Positions 9,381 through 19,426 are shown, counted from the first letter of the stretch. The stretch is 64,000 nt of DNA from Candidatus Hodarchaeota archaeon (GCA_016840025.1 JAEOTF010000041.1:34029-98028); one strand, 5' to 3'. Made by a program: numbers and translations. The notes: generated by a model from the letters alone, not told the origin.

Positions 9381-10370
9381 ATGACGATGGAAGAATATCT
9401 TAGTCCCGCCTTAATCAAAAACATTAGATATGCACTTGATGAGACAATAAAAGGCCTTCCTGAACCACTGAAGGGCAGAATCAAAGAATATGTTACTCAA
9501 ACAAGGGGTAAAATGATTCGTCCATCTATTGTTGTTAATGTCGCTAAATTATTGAGTGGGGATATAGGTGTTGCCATAGATGCTGCCATGAAAAGCGCCG
9601 TCTGTGTGGAATTGATGCACAATATGTCTTTAATTCATGATGATATCCTCGATGGAGCTCCTCTTCGCCGAGGAAAGGAATCATATCACCGTCGGCATGG
9701 AATTGCTCGTGCCATCAATGATGGTGACGTTTTACTAACCTATGCTCTCTCCACCATTAACCACGAACCAACTTTGAAAATCCTTCTCGAAGTATCCTTA
9801 ATGGTTGGAGAAGGTCAGATTATCGAGTTAGAATTTCGCGCAAATAATGATTTTAACTTCACACCTAAGGATGCAATACGAATCATGGATCTGAAGACAG
9901 CGGGCGTCTTCAATGGATGCCTTCGCCTCGGATTTCTTGCAGCTGATCGCCTCGATGAAATCGGAATGATCGGTCATTTTGCTCAAAAGGCAGGAATAGC
10001 TTTCCAAATCCAAGATGACATTTTGGATATCATTGGCAAAGAAGAAGAATTTGGAAAAAAGCACTTCTGGGACATCCAAGAATCCAAAAGAAGTTTATTT
10101 CTTGCTTATGCTCTTCAAACGGATCATCGGCCAACACTTGAGAGAATTTTCAATGTAAAAATCGGTGAAAAGACTGAAGAAGATGTTAGATCTGTAGTTG
10201 AGGCTTTTCATGACGTACTTGATGATGTAAAGGCTGTTAAGCAACGTTATCTGAAAGAGGCTATTGAAGGTATTAGGACTGAGCAGGAACGCGCCGAAAA
10301 TTCGGATGTTCGTGAGCTTTGTGACTACATTACAATTCTGTCGCATTACTTGTGTTCACGTACCAAATAA
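9381..10370 (+). CDS. polyprenyl diphosphate synthase (geranylgeranyl/farnesylgeranyl type)
   Basis: 329 residues, typical for trans-prenyltransferases. The first aspartate-rich motif reads HDDILDGAPLRRG (about residue 91; D-D-x-x-D), the second FQIQDDILDIIG (about 212; D-D-x-x-D), with the upstream GKMIRP substrate loop. These enzymes condense isopentenyl diphosphate with allylic diphosphates to make the C20/C25 chains of archaeal ether lipids. The residues before the first motif (CVELMHNMSLI) set chain length but I cannot fix it. The start is ATG at 9381. The DUF1464 gene follows 95 bases later on the same strand. Confidence 0.93.
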   Translation: MTMEEYLSPALIKNIRYALDETIKGLPEPLKGRIKEYVTQTRGKMIRPSIVVNVAKLLSGDIGVAIDAAMKSAVCVELMHNMSLIHDDILDGAPLRRGKESYHRRHGIARAINDGDVLLTYALSTINHEPTLKILLEVSLMVGEGQIIELEFRANNDFNFTPKDAIRIMDLKTAGVFNGCLRLGFLAADRLDEIGMIGHFAQKAGIAFQIQDDILDIIGKEEEFGKKHFWDIQESKRSLFLAYALQTDHRPTLERIFNVKIGEKTEEDVRSVVEAFHDVLDDVKAVKQRYLKEAIEGIRTEQERAENSDVRELCDYITILSHYLCSRTK

Positions 10371-10465
10371 GCTTTCAGGAAATGTAATACTCTATTGAAG
10401 TACAAGAAATCGATATTTTCGAATTATAACGGTGAATTGCAAGACTTAAACGGCTTGATGCTGAA

Positions 10466-11557
10466 TTGAAACCATTAGTAGTTGGAATCGACCCTGGTTC
10501 ATCTCATTGGAGTATATATGGATTTTCTTCGGAAGAAACAATTCTTGATATCTCAATTTCAACAGCTCATTGGTTTGACATCGAATCTGCTCTTCAAGAT
10601 GTGGTGGAACTAGCTCCTGACTTGGTGGTGGGACCCTCGGGTTATGGTTTACCATTAGTCAAACTAAACGACCTTTCAGCGCTTGATAAAGAGCTTGCTG
10701 TTCTCTATAAAGGTAATTCACTTATCGGTGTACGAAAAGCGTGGGAAGCTCTACAACCAATCGCCAATAGGGTTGTGTTAATTCCTGGTGTGAAACACCT
10801 TTCTACAGTTCCTTCGTATCGGAAGATTAATCGTATTGATATGGGCACTGCGGACAAAGTTTGTGCAACAGTTAATTCCATTTCAATTATTCACGAAATG
10901 ACGCATATTCCTCTTTCTTCAATTTCTTTTGTTCATGCAGAGTTAGGACACGGGTTTAATGCCTATATTGGAGTCGAAAACGGGCGTATTGTTGATGGAA
11001 TTGGTGGAACTATGACAACCCTTTCCTTTACAAGCGGTGGGACTCTCGATGCGGAACTAGCTTATCTGCTGAATAAAATTCCTAAAAAAATCGTTTTTCA
11101 GGGAGGGATACTCTCTTCTCCCAATGTAGGAAATCTCCAATCTCCCCATGAATTACTTAAAAGCTCTCCACAATTATGGAATGCTTATATAGAAGCTATT
11201 GCAAAAGATATCGCTCGAATATTGGTTTCCATTCCATCGGCTAACATGGTTATTCTTTCAGGGCAATATGGCAATAATAAGGCTCTTAATAACGTTTTAA
11301 AGTCATCTTTTTCATCCTTAGAATTCAGAACAATAACTAAAACGGGTTATGCTAGTGTGGCAGCTCGTGGTGCCGCTTTAATGGCAAATGGTCTCAGTGG
11401 AGGAAAATATAAATCTCTTATTGAACATTTGAAAATTCGAGAAGCGCAGGGAAATATTCTTGATCATATTTTCTATGAAAAACCCGATTTAAACTGTTTG
11501 TTATCCCACTTACATGATTTGATCAACAAAGACCTCCCAAGGAAAGAGGAAAATTAA
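10466..11557 (+). CDS. DUF1464 family protein (acetate/butyrate kinase-like fold)
   Basis: 363 residues. The N-terminus VVGIDPGSSHWSIYGF is the first phosphate-binding strand-turn of the ASKHA (actin/acetokinase) superfamily, and further phosphate and adenosine motifs appear at GNSLIGVRKAWEALQP, GGTMTTLSFTSGG and VILSGQYGNNKALN. DUF1464 proteins are archaeal and are sometimes called predicted butyrate kinases; no substrate is established to my knowledge. The start is TTG at 10466. The convergent AIR-synthase-like gene ends 31 bases away. Confidence 0.82.
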   Translation: MKPLVVGIDPGSSHWSIYGFSSEETILDISISTAHWFDIESALQDVVELAPDLVVGPSGYGLPLVKLNDLSALDKELAVLYKGNSLIGVRKAWEALQPIANRVVLIPGVKHLSTVPSYRKINRIDMGTADKVCATVNSISIIHEMTHIPLSSISFVHAELGHGFNAYIGVENGRIVDGIGGTMTTLSFTSGGTLDAELAYLLNKIPKKIVFQGGILSSPNVGNLQSPHELLKSSPQLWNAYIEAIAKDIARILVSIPSANMVILSGQYGNNKALNNVLKSSFSSLEFRTITKTGYASVAARGAALMANGLSGGKYKSLIEHLKIREAQGNILDHIFYEKPDLNCLLSHLHDLINKDLPRKEEN

Positions 11558-11588
11558 ACCATCTTGCATCTAGCTGCTTATTAAAACT

Positions 11589-12935
11589 TTAGGAAGAAGC
11601 GATAAATCGGCAAACCTGATCCATTTTTTCTTTGGCCTGTTTCCAAGCGTTTTCTAATCCTGTTAAATTCAATTCTTGATTTTCCATAGTTTTTTTTACC
11701 TCAGTATAAGCTGCTTCCCGTTTTTTAACGTTAATTTTCTTTCTATTTCCCTCCTCTTCTACAAGGAATAATCCCTTTTCATCTATAACTCGGCCAGTAA
11801 CTGCTGCAATAATTCCCTTTTCTTCAAGTGCTTTCTTAATTTCATTAGCATTTTCCAAATCGCAAAATATCAATAAGCTTCCAATAGATACACCTAATGG
11901 GTCTATTTTTTGTTTTTTTAATAAATCTAGGACTTCTTCCTGAATAAGGGATTGGAAAATAGCCTTATTGATCTCAATTCCACAATTAAGATCATTTATT
12001 GACTCATTAAGCTCATTACGAATTCCCCCATTCGTTACATCTAACATACATTCAATTTTTTTCAGAAGATCCTTCTGACGTATGGTTTCAACTGCATGGA
12101 AGAAATTAAGGTTTAATGTATGCATCACGATTTGGTGATTTCCCGAATAAATTGCTGTAGTTGCGATCGTACCGCCCCCTGCTCCTATTGTCATGATTAT
12201 CAATTGCCCAGGGCTGATATTTTTCCTTGGAAGCATTTTTTGCGCTGTACCCACCGCAGCTACACAACCTGTAAGTCGTGTACCGACTACCATATCTCCT
12301 CCAATTCGTAAGGTACTCCCAGCAACAATTGGAACGTTAGCTAGTTTGGAAACAGTCGCACAACCACCTACGAAATCAAGTAACTTTCCTACATCGCCGT
12401 CATCGCCAAGGTGAAGATCAATCATCAGCGCTTTAGGTTCACCTCCTTTAACAAGAATATCTCTTAGAGCTGCACGAGTAACATGAAAGCCTGCTATGAA
12501 AGGGAACTCGCTCAAACGAGAATGCATACCCTCTATTTTTGCAACAATATATTTTGGAATCGTTTGGTCGATTTCAACTATTCCTGCATCATCTAAATCC
12601 TTAACACCCAATTTAGCATCAACAACTCCTGCTAGACTGACAAGTTTCTGGTGAACTTTAAAATCTCCCTCGCCTCGACATCCTACTCCTCCTGTTTGCA
12701 TTGTTATTTCGCTCTGGGGTATGTGTAGGATGAGAGAAAGTAGTTCCATTTCTTTTAAATCCCTCATTTGTGTACTTTTTGAAACCTCGGACAAGATGGC
12801 CCTTGCCATCAATTCACTCATTTTTTCATCGCTTTCTTTATAAAATTCGATTTCTTTTTGCAGACGTTCAAGAATAGTCGCCTTAGAGTTGCCTTCTTTC
12901 AAAAGCTTTAGAGTAATGCCTTCCAAATCAGCCAA
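11589..12935 (-). CDS. AIR synthase-related (PurM/SelD-fold) ATP-binding protein
   Basis: 448 residues. The core (about 75-370) has the PurM-superfamily pattern: a glycine-rich ATP loop near GGVGCRGEG, the IDQTIPKYIVAKIEGMHSR segment in place of the DDxA-type motif, HVTRAALRDILVKGGEPKALMIDLHLGDDGDV, GCVAAVGTA, and CMLDVTNGGIRNELNE for the second ATP/metal site. It is longer than PurM, with helical extensions at both ends. This matches a methanogen-type 'AIR synthase-related' group of unknown substrate; it is not the purine enzyme itself, whose motifs differ. The start is TTG at 12935 behind GGAGATATT. Confidence 0.78.
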   Translation of the reverse strand: MADLEGITLKLLKEGNSKATILERLQKEIEFYKESDEKMSELMARAILSEVSKSTQMRDLKEMELLSLILHIPQSEITMQTGGVGCRGEGDFKVHQKLVSLAGVVDAKLGVKDLDDAGIVEIDQTIPKYIVAKIEGMHSRLSEFPFIAGFHVTRAALRDILVKGGEPKALMIDLHLGDDGDVGKLLDFVGGCATVSKLANVPIVAGSTLRIGGDMVVGTRLTGCVAAVGTAQKMLPRKNISPGQLIIMTIGAGGGTIATTAIYSGNHQIVMHTLNLNFFHAVETIRQKDLLKKIECMLDVTNGGIRNELNESINDLNCGIEINKAIFQSLIQEEVLDLLKKQKIDPLGVSIGSLLIFCDLENANEIKKALEEKGIIAAVTGRVIDEKGLFLVEEEGNRKKINVKKREAAYTEVKKTMENQELNLTGLENAWKQAKEKMDQVCRFIASS

Positions 12936-13521
12936 TTAAATATCTCCAGCACTGCAATGCTTTAACAGTAAAAGATAGTCTTGCACTCTTGAATATCGTA
13001 AACAAAAATGATAGTCAATTGTTTCAAATCTTGTCATTTGAATAGATTATCGTACGAAAATAATGAAAAAAATGCGTTCCACAAGAAAAAAGAAAAGGGG
13101 GTGGAGAAAAAAACACATTATTATTCTCGACGATTGTATCAGAAAAGAAATTATGCTTATCTATAGTCAAGAATAAGGAGATGCAGGCTCAATTATCGTT
13201 ACCAATTCGATCTTGCTTCTCTAATACATGAGGTACAATTAATAATACCTAAGAAAAGTTTTAGGTCAATATCTGCATGTTATGAACCTGCCCTTCCCAT
13301 GATATGATATTAAGAGCTTTTAATAGCAATAAAAATCTTTCTTAGCATGTTTTTTACAAGATAAGCAAGACAGTCACATAGGAGGTATTTTTTTAGAGAA
13401 GCTTTTTAGTCGAGAGATAGTACTCTTCAATTGCCTATTCAAATATACCAAAACTTAATCTCTTTTCAAGACTTGTTTTACTTAGTCATGTTCTGAGAAA
13501 TGCTGAATTCAATACTGGACG
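12936..13521. other. AT-rich divergent intergenic region
   Basis: 586 bases between two divergently transcribed genes. Homopolymer-rich sequence (AAAAAAGAAAAGGGGG near 13085) is present. I see no gene, RNA or clear operator. Confidence 0.5.
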
Positions 13522-15231
13522 GTGAATATGTTGGATCAACCTCGATTATCTTCCCAAGCAGAGAAAATGAGCGAAATTCTGTCGCATTACACTGCAACTT
13601 TTTTCGAAAGGGACACAGAAGGACAATTAACTTCTACACATCTTATGACCAATTTAGAAAGTCAAAAAGGAGACCAGATTCCTTCTGAAAAGTTTGTTAA
13701 AATAGTTCGTTCTCTTCTTCCAGAACATGGCGCCTGTGGTGTATCTCTCTCCTTCAGATCTCTTAATCCACATGAGCGAATAAGTGTAAAGCGAGCTGTA
13801 GCTTTCATTGCAAAGTCAGGTTTCTATCATCTCCAAGTTATGCCTGCTGAGACCGATATCCGATTACAACGAGTAACTCAACTTTTTCTACGTGATTATG
13901 CAAGTCGTGCCAATCAATTGGTTACAAGTCTGATTCATCCCCATTCGGGCGATTCTGATGCAATGCAAAATCTCATTACTTGGTTAGGTAAACAAATGGC
14001 CGAGGAAATCGCGTCTGGAACCCATTATTTGCGTGATGCTGCGATAGTAGATCGTTTTGCAGCTGAAGAAAGTGATTTTGATGAAGATATTCTTTTTCAA
14101 CCGCAGCTTATCATAAAATACGACTGTAAAACCGATTTACTATCTACTCCTTTAGGGTTAATAATTGGTACTCCTTCTTTTTCTACTTCATCTGAAGTTG
14201 ACCTCCCTCCTGAGAAATCAGAGAACATAAGGAGCTTATTAAGTGCTGTTCTTGACTTTTCTCAGTCTTTATTGGCTTCGGTTCAGGCTAAATTTATCGA
14301 GGAACGCTTAGATGGAGCTAGTCAAGATACTATTACAGAAATTGCCGAGAAAGTGCCTCAAATCATTGGAACAAGTATATCTCTTCGGGATTTTCAAACT
14401 GAATTTGATACTTGGATCCAACAAAAGTATGAAGAGGCGCAGGACGCTCGTGAAATTAAAAGCATGCTTAAAACCGCTCAAGTTAGAGTAAATAGTTTTC
14501 TTTCGGCAAAATGGTGTTCTAGCTATCTCGAAGAAAGCATTAAGATCATTGAAACCCAGAATCATGAGACTTTGATGAATTTCATTACAAAAACCTATAC
14601 ACAAGAAGGAGAGGCAGGGGCATTTGCCATGAATCCCGAGATACTTATCCGGCTTGCACAGACCGATATTGATTCTCGGATGGCTGATCGTATGAGTCAA
14701 GAGCAAGTGAGGTTCATAAAGAGTGTTCGGTCGGCCTTAAAATCTCGGCTCATTGAAAAAGGGCTTCTCGATGATTTTCTAAATCATATTACTCCAGAAG
14801 CTGTTCGACTCGCAAATACAGGAACACCCTTCGATATCTCCAATAATTCTTCTCGATTCTTGAATGCTTTAGATCGTTTCAAAAAAGGCTCCGAAGTAGC
14901 TTTAAAAGCAAGTGATGCTATCAGGCAATCTATATCCGATGCTGCAGGTCGTCTTAATCAGCTTGAGCCACGAAATCTGATCCCCGAAGATATGAATGGT
15001 CTACATGATTATCTATTCTATTGGCTTGGTATTCCGTCTGGAGGGTCACTTCTTACCCGTGCTACTATTTTCTTTCTTTTGGAGAAACCAGAAATCATTG
15101 TGGCCGACCTCGATTTTAAAAAAGGTTTCTCGGCAATTTATGCTCAAGAAAGTTGGGATGAGGAATCCTTATCCGAAAAGTCACTTTTTGGGGCACTTTC
15201 CAAATATGCAGAAAAAACCAAACAGATGTGA
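13522..15231 (+). CDS. large helical protein of unknown family, first of a coupled pair
   Basis: 569 residues, soluble (no signal peptide or membrane helix) and predicted mostly alpha-helical. Residues 1-200 are mixed, with strand-like HLQVMPAETDIRLQRVTQLF; 230-569 are long amphipathic helices. No catalytic motif or known domain is recognised. Starts are GTG 13522 or ATG 13528; neither has an ideal ribosome site. Its stop overlaps the next gene by four bases (ATGA at 15228), so the two are translated together and probably interact. A scaffold, tether or cytoskeletal role would be speculation. Confidence 0.8.
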   Translation: MNMLDQPRLSSQAEKMSEILSHYTATFFERDTEGQLTSTHLMTNLESQKGDQIPSEKFVKIVRSLLPEHGACGVSLSFRSLNPHERISVKRAVAFIAKSGFYHLQVMPAETDIRLQRVTQLFLRDYASRANQLVTSLIHPHSGDSDAMQNLITWLGKQMAEEIASGTHYLRDAAIVDRFAAEESDFDEDILFQPQLIIKYDCKTDLLSTPLGLIIGTPSFSTSSEVDLPPEKSENIRSLLSAVLDFSQSLLASVQAKFIEERLDGASQDTITEIAEKVPQIIGTSISLRDFQTEFDTWIQQKYEEAQDAREIKSMLKTAQVRVNSFLSAKWCSSYLEESIKIIETQNHETLMNFITKTYTQEGEAGAFAMNPEILIRLAQTDIDSRMADRMSQEQVRFIKSVRSALKSRLIEKGLLDDFLNHITPEAVRLANTGTPFDISNNSSRFLNALDRFKKGSEVALKASDAIRQSISDAAGRLNQLEPRNLIPEDMNGLHDYLFYWLGIPSGGSLLTRATIFFLLEKPEIIVADLDFKKGFSAIYAQESWDEESLSEKSLFGALSKYAEKTKQM

Positions 15232-17543
15232 GAAAATTGAGCGAAAAAATAATTGCGCTTGAAGCTAAGCAAAAAACAGCAAGCCGCCGTATAACTACTC
15301 ATACCTTAGATCGTTTCATTCGAAGAAGTGCTACTCAAGATCTGATGCTTATGGATTCCTTATGTGAGTTCATAATTGAAGATATCCAGATACATGGACT
15401 CTCTGATCGAGACAAGGCGCAAATTCGCGATGAATTTGACAGCATCTTTGGCGGACTGACAGATTATCTTCAGAAATTACTTAAATTTCTCTCAGAGTGG
15501 TATAAAGATTCTTCTGTATCCCCTAAATTTGATCATGCTATGCCTAGCCTCGTTCTTCAATCAGAAATTTCTCAAAATGTTGTAGAAACACCAGAAATCG
15601 GCCTTAAATTTAAGAAAGAAATGATCGATACAATTATCAAGAATTTAGGGAAAAAAGCATCGTTCATTCTTGAGAGTTCTATAAGTCGGATTGCTGAAAT
15701 TCTTGAAAAGGCTCATAAGGAAAATGACCTAAGGCGCCTTCTAAATGCAATTTTGGGCGAGGATTTTCTAAGAATCGAGTTAGAAACGAGCGGTTTCACG
15801 CGGTCTATTGATCAAGAGCTTTCAGAAGAGGAATTCATAAAAAGTGCTCTGAGTCGAATGAGTAGAATATTAGAAAAGGGCTATGAAAGTGTAAAAGCAA
15901 TTTTGGGATCTGCTGATGACCTTAAGAAATTAGAGAGATTCTACAAACATATGTATGAAAAAACAGGGCGCGATTACAAAAGTATGGATGATGGCTTACG
16001 TAACCGCCTTATTGGGAAATATTTTGACACATTAATGGAATTTGGGGGAGGAGGAAGACAAAGTGATGTTCTTGATGAACTTGTAGAAATAATTCTCCCT
16101 GACGCTTCGTTAGGTAGGATGGGTATTGGTGCTAAAATTGATAAGATTATGGTTTTTTGGAAAGAAGCTGAGGAGATTAATGAAGCAATTCAAAGCAGCG
16201 GACTTACAATTACTAGAGAAGTAGAGAAAGACTTCCAAGCTTTAGATCGTTTTCTTTTATCGCTTTTCCAAAACGCTATTAATGACCTTTTTCTCCCGTT
16301 TTTCGATTTTAGAGCATATATAGAATATCTTTTTGATAATCTTGCTATTATGGCCGAAATCCTGCATCAGAGACGTGCAATGGGCGACGAATTCGCCAGA
16401 AAGCGTATCACTGTTCTTTTTAAGGACGTTATGGATCGAAGTATTTCACTTTTAGGTGATCGTCCTCTTGAAGTTCTTTCTTTTGTACTTGCAATGATCC
16501 TACGTAAATCTCAACGGAATTTGATGATGGAGATGATTGATGAACCCTCTCCAATTCATTTGCGGTTTGGCTGTCCCAAGAAACCAATCATTGATTATCT
16601 AAACACTATGATTGGTTATGAATGGATTATTGCGGAGTATATGACAGAGAAGTACTTAGAAGAGAAAGCAAAGAAAGTAGCTGCTCTAGAAGAAGTTAAG
16701 AAAGGCAAAAAGAAAGTAGACGTAAAAACGCAACCCGAAATCATCCAAATTACTTTTGAACTATTATATAGGGCCACCACACGCTTTACTGTTGCGATGG
16801 GTGCCACAGGCACTTCATTGCTCTTAGGTCCTCAAGCAGAGCAGGAAATTAGAGAAGCGTTGCTCTTTATGCTTCGAGAATCAGATACTCTGACACTTCT
16901 TGATCAAGAATTTGACTGGCTTGGAGAAGCGCTTACAATTTCTAACGAACTTACTAAACTCTTCGAAGGAACTGGCTTTGAATCCGATGTCTACCGTCTT
17001 CTGACCAAAGCAAGGACGACGCACATAAGTGAGACTATAAAGGTTCCTTTGGCTACTAGTACAGCGCGTGACCTTACTAATCTACTTAATTTGGTCATTT
17101 ATGTACAAAAAGTGAAACCTTACCTCAAAGGGGATATTTTCCAGATCTCCACCTTACTTTCAGGATTTCGATCAACCATTAAATCCTATGACCGGCAAGG
17201 GAAGTTAAGAACAAAGGAATTCCTTGATGAGCTACTTACTTTTGGTCGAAATTTTTCGTTTCTCTACTCGCGGTTTGAAGGCTTTGGTCCTATTTTGAAT
17301 TCAGTATTTGAGGGTTATACAGCTTCTTCACTTCAACAGGATGGAGAAGCAGCTATTCACAAGATTCGAACGTCTGGAAAAACTATTACTCCCTTCAGCC
17401 AACTTCTCGCTGCTTTAGGTGGAGAAATCATGTTTGGTACACGTTCTTACCTCTCTGATCCTCAAATTCGCCGTTTGAAAGATTCGATGCTGGAAACAAT
17501 AAAACGGATCATAGATTTCATTTCCCTCTGTGGTAAGTTGTAA
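15228..17543 (+). CDS. large helical protein of unknown family, second of a coupled pair
   Basis: 771 residues, soluble and almost entirely helical, with a charged linker EEKAKKVAALEEVKKGKKKVDVK at about 475-497 that separates two helical halves. No recognisable domain, metal site or nucleotide-binding motif. The start codon overlaps the stop of the preceding gene (ATGA). General style (long amphipathic helices, two-gene coupling, no neighbours of known pathway) matches the preceding gene. Homology search by structure is the sensible route; I do not assign a function. Confidence 0.82.
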   Translation: MRKLSEKIIALEAKQKTASRRITTHTLDRFIRRSATQDLMLMDSLCEFIIEDIQIHGLSDRDKAQIRDEFDSIFGGLTDYLQKLLKFLSEWYKDSSVSPKFDHAMPSLVLQSEISQNVVETPEIGLKFKKEMIDTIIKNLGKKASFILESSISRIAEILEKAHKENDLRRLLNAILGEDFLRIELETSGFTRSIDQELSEEEFIKSALSRMSRILEKGYESVKAILGSADDLKKLERFYKHMYEKTGRDYKSMDDGLRNRLIGKYFDTLMEFGGGGRQSDVLDELVEIILPDASLGRMGIGAKIDKIMVFWKEAEEINEAIQSSGLTITREVEKDFQALDRFLLSLFQNAINDLFLPFFDFRAYIEYLFDNLAIMAEILHQRRAMGDEFARKRITVLFKDVMDRSISLLGDRPLEVLSFVLAMILRKSQRNLMMEMIDEPSPIHLRFGCPKKPIIDYLNTMIGYEWIIAEYMTEKYLEEKAKKVAALEEVKKGKKKVDVKTQPEIIQITFELLYRATTRFTVAMGATGTSLLLGPQAEQEIREALLFMLRESDTLTLLDQEFDWLGEALTISNELTKLFEGTGFESDVYRLLTKARTTHISETIKVPLATSTARDLTNLLNLVIYVQKVKPYLKGDIFQISTLLSGFRSTIKSYDRQGKLRTKEFLDELLTFGRNFSFLYSRFEGFGPILNSVFEGYTASSLQQDGEAAIHKIRTSGKTITPFSQLLAALGGEIMFGTRSYLSDPQIRRLKDSMLETIKRIIDFISLCGKL

Positions 17544-17638
17544 TTTCCTCTTTAATATATGTTGATATCACTAAAATGAGAAAAAAGAGCCGAAAAGGTC
17601 AATAAAGAAGTAATTACCTTAAAAATGAGGTACTGATC

Positions 17639-18499
17639 TTATCCTAATTCCAAGTACGCTTGGAGAAGATCTTTTCCTCTTAAGAGCCCTTTAAGAGTCC
17701 CATCAGCACCACTTACAGGGATTTGGCTTATTCGGTTTTTTTTCATTTTTTTAGCGCAATCAATAAGCCCACTGTTTTCATAAGCAGTAATTAATTTTCT
17801 TGGTGAAACTATAGATGATAGAGGCACAGAGGGTAATTCTAATCGCTTACTCCCTATAACTAGCACAGTTTCTGAGTCCCATGAACCTGGTTTATATTCT
17901 GCGCTCGAGGTGGTACTGGAGATTTGTTCTGAACTCCGTTCTTCGGCAACTCTGAGTAAATCATGCCAACCTACTATGCCTCTCATTTCCCCTACATCTG
18001 AAAGGATAGGAATAGCATTTTGTCCTGAGTTCTGAAGCACAATTACAACTACAGGGAGCGGGGTCCCTTCCCAAACACATGTGAATTCACGGGAATAGTA
18101 GTTCGCAATTGTCTCTGAAATTTGTGATTCGCATACAACCTTCCAAACAATGTCTGAAACTGTCACTATCCCCGCTAACTTGTCATTTTCTGTTACAAGT
18201 AAACATCCTTGCCAGTTTCTCAAGAAATATTGCGCTGCTCTCTTTATAGTTGTCTCAGGAGGTACAGCAGAAGCACCTTGATTTAAACGTGTTAATAAAA
18301 CCGCAAGTTGGGTTTCACCAGACTTTTCGAATAGCTCAGAACGCCCTACAATCCCTAATAGTCTATCATCTTTGACAATAGGGAAGCTACTGTGTTTATG
18401 TTCTCGAATAGCCTCAATTAAATCTTCTCTTGACCCAGGTATGGTTAGAGTCACTGGGTTGCGTGTCATAACCTCAGCTAGGGAACCGGGAAGCGTCAT
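17639..18499 (-). CDS. protein with four CBS domains
   Basis: 286 residues made of two CBS-domain pairs. Typical CBS motifs are visible: VMTRNPVTLTIPGSREDLIEAI ... FPIVKDDRLLGIVGRSEL at the N-terminus, TIKRAAQYFLRNWQGCLLVTENDKLAGIVTVSDIV, AIPILSDVGEMRGIVGWHDLL, and ISQIPVSGADGTLKGLLRGKDLL at the end. Such proteins sense adenosine nucleotides (AMP, ATP, SAM). There is no attached catalytic domain, so the target is unknown. The ATG at 18499 has GAGGTT just upstream. Confidence 0.9.
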   Translation of the reverse strand: MTLPGSLAEVMTRNPVTLTIPGSREDLIEAIREHKHSSFPIVKDDRLLGIVGRSELFEKSGETQLAVLLTRLNQGASAVPPETTIKRAAQYFLRNWQGCLLVTENDKLAGIVTVSDIVWKVVCESQISETIANYYSREFTCVWEGTPLPVVVIVLQNSGQNAIPILSDVGEMRGIVGWHDLLRVAEERSSEQISSTTSSAEYKPGSWDSETVLVIGSKRLELPSVPLSSIVSPRKLITAYENSGLIDCAKKMKKNRISQIPVSGADGTLKGLLRGKDLLQAYLELG

Positions 18500-18597
18500 A
18501 ACCTCAATCTCACCTAAGTTTTCAAGTTATACTGTATAAAATCTTTAAGGCGAAAAATCATGAGCCAGAAGTGGTCACATATTTTCATATATTGATG

Positions 18598-18651
18598 GTT
18601 AATAATTATTGCTAGTTTACTATTTTATTAGTTAATAATTATTGCTAGTTT
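18598..18651. repeat. tandem duplication of a 21-base unit, period 33
   Basis: The sequence starting GTTAATAATTATTGCTAGTT occurs at 18598-18618 and again at 18631-18651. The second copy contains the stop codon of the MazG-like gene (18645-18647), so the duplication involved the gene end and its downstream region. Confidence 0.8.
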
Positions 18652-18950
18652 GCTTCATCTTCAACCATACATTCACATGGGGAGGAGCTACAGCGAGGGC
18701 ACGTAAATTGATATTTTGCTAACGCAACTTGTTCCAAATCAATTTCTAAGACATTAGCCAGTGAAGCAAGCCATGCAAATACATCAGCGAGTTCTTCTTC
18801 AATTCCTTTTCCTTTTCTTACTGCTTCTGCTAATTCCCCAAGTTCACTTGTCAGCCAGAGAGTGGTTAGGTATGGTCCGCGTTTTTTGTCACGTTTTCCA
18901 TATAATGTCTTCATGAGGGCTTGAAACTCACGTATTTCCATATACGCCAT
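18645..18950 (-). CDS. MazG-like nucleotide pyrophosphohydrolase with zinc tail
   Basis: 101 residues. The alpha-helical MazG core shows the metal-binding glutamates in TSELGELAEAVRKGKG and EEELADVFAWLASLAN (E-x-x-E ... E-E-x-x-D pattern). Members hydrolyse NTPs to NMP and pyrophosphate, often as housecleaning enzymes. The C-terminal tail CPRCSSSPCEC is a candidate zinc knuckle, a feature of an archaeal subgroup. The ATG at 18950 starts MAYMEIREFQ; the second Met is also possible. Confidence 0.85.
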   Translation of the reverse strand: MAYMEIREFQALMKTLYGKRDKKRGPYLTTLWLTSELGELAEAVRKGKGIEEELADVFAWLASLANVLEIDLEQVALAKYQFTCPRCSSSPCECMVEDEAN

Positions 18951-19030
18951 ACTCGCACAAAGGTCTATAGCTTAAGAGCATTTACTAAGTCTATCTTTGC
19001 AACCCAAAATCCCAGTTGAAGTACAGCAGT

Positions 19031-19207
19031 TTAAGCTAGTAAGTATGCTGCTACAATGATAACCATTATTATAACAGGAATTAGCACAGTTGCTATTGGT
19101 CCTATCCCTATTCCCGGCGAGTCCGCTTCACTGTAAAATCGAATCAATCCAGCACCAGTTGCAGGCATTGGTGAGTCCTTCTTTGATTTTTTTCGTCTAC
19201 TGCTCAT
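19031..19207 (-). CDS. secG: Sec61-beta/SecG preprotein translocase subunit
   Basis: A 58-residue gene reading MSSRRKKSKKDSP, then PATGAGLIRFYSEADSPGIG, then one hydrophobic helix (IATVLIPVIIMVIIVAAYLL) to the stop. This is the archaeal Sec61-beta plan: basic cytosolic tail, conserved AGLxRFY/F box and one C-terminal membrane span. It forms the SecYEG/Sec61 channel with SecY and SecE, which are not in this window. It is easily missed because of its size. Confidence 0.88.
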   Translation of the reverse strand: MSSRRKKSKKDSPMPATGAGLIRFYSEADSPGIGIGPIATVLIPVIIMVIIVAAYLLA

Positions 19208-19426
19208 TTTTTGTCACCTGTAAGGTTATCTTCATTTTTTCATAATTTAAATCAAATTTTTATAATTATTTTCCCGAACTTAGCTTTGTATTCTTCTAAA
19301 AATGAGTTCATTTCCCATATTTTTCTTTCTTTCTTTTATGAAAATTAGTTAAAAAGTAACATGAAATAAGAGATCTCTATCTAAAAATTACTCCTCTACA
19401 TTACTCATATTAGAATAGGTGCGAAA

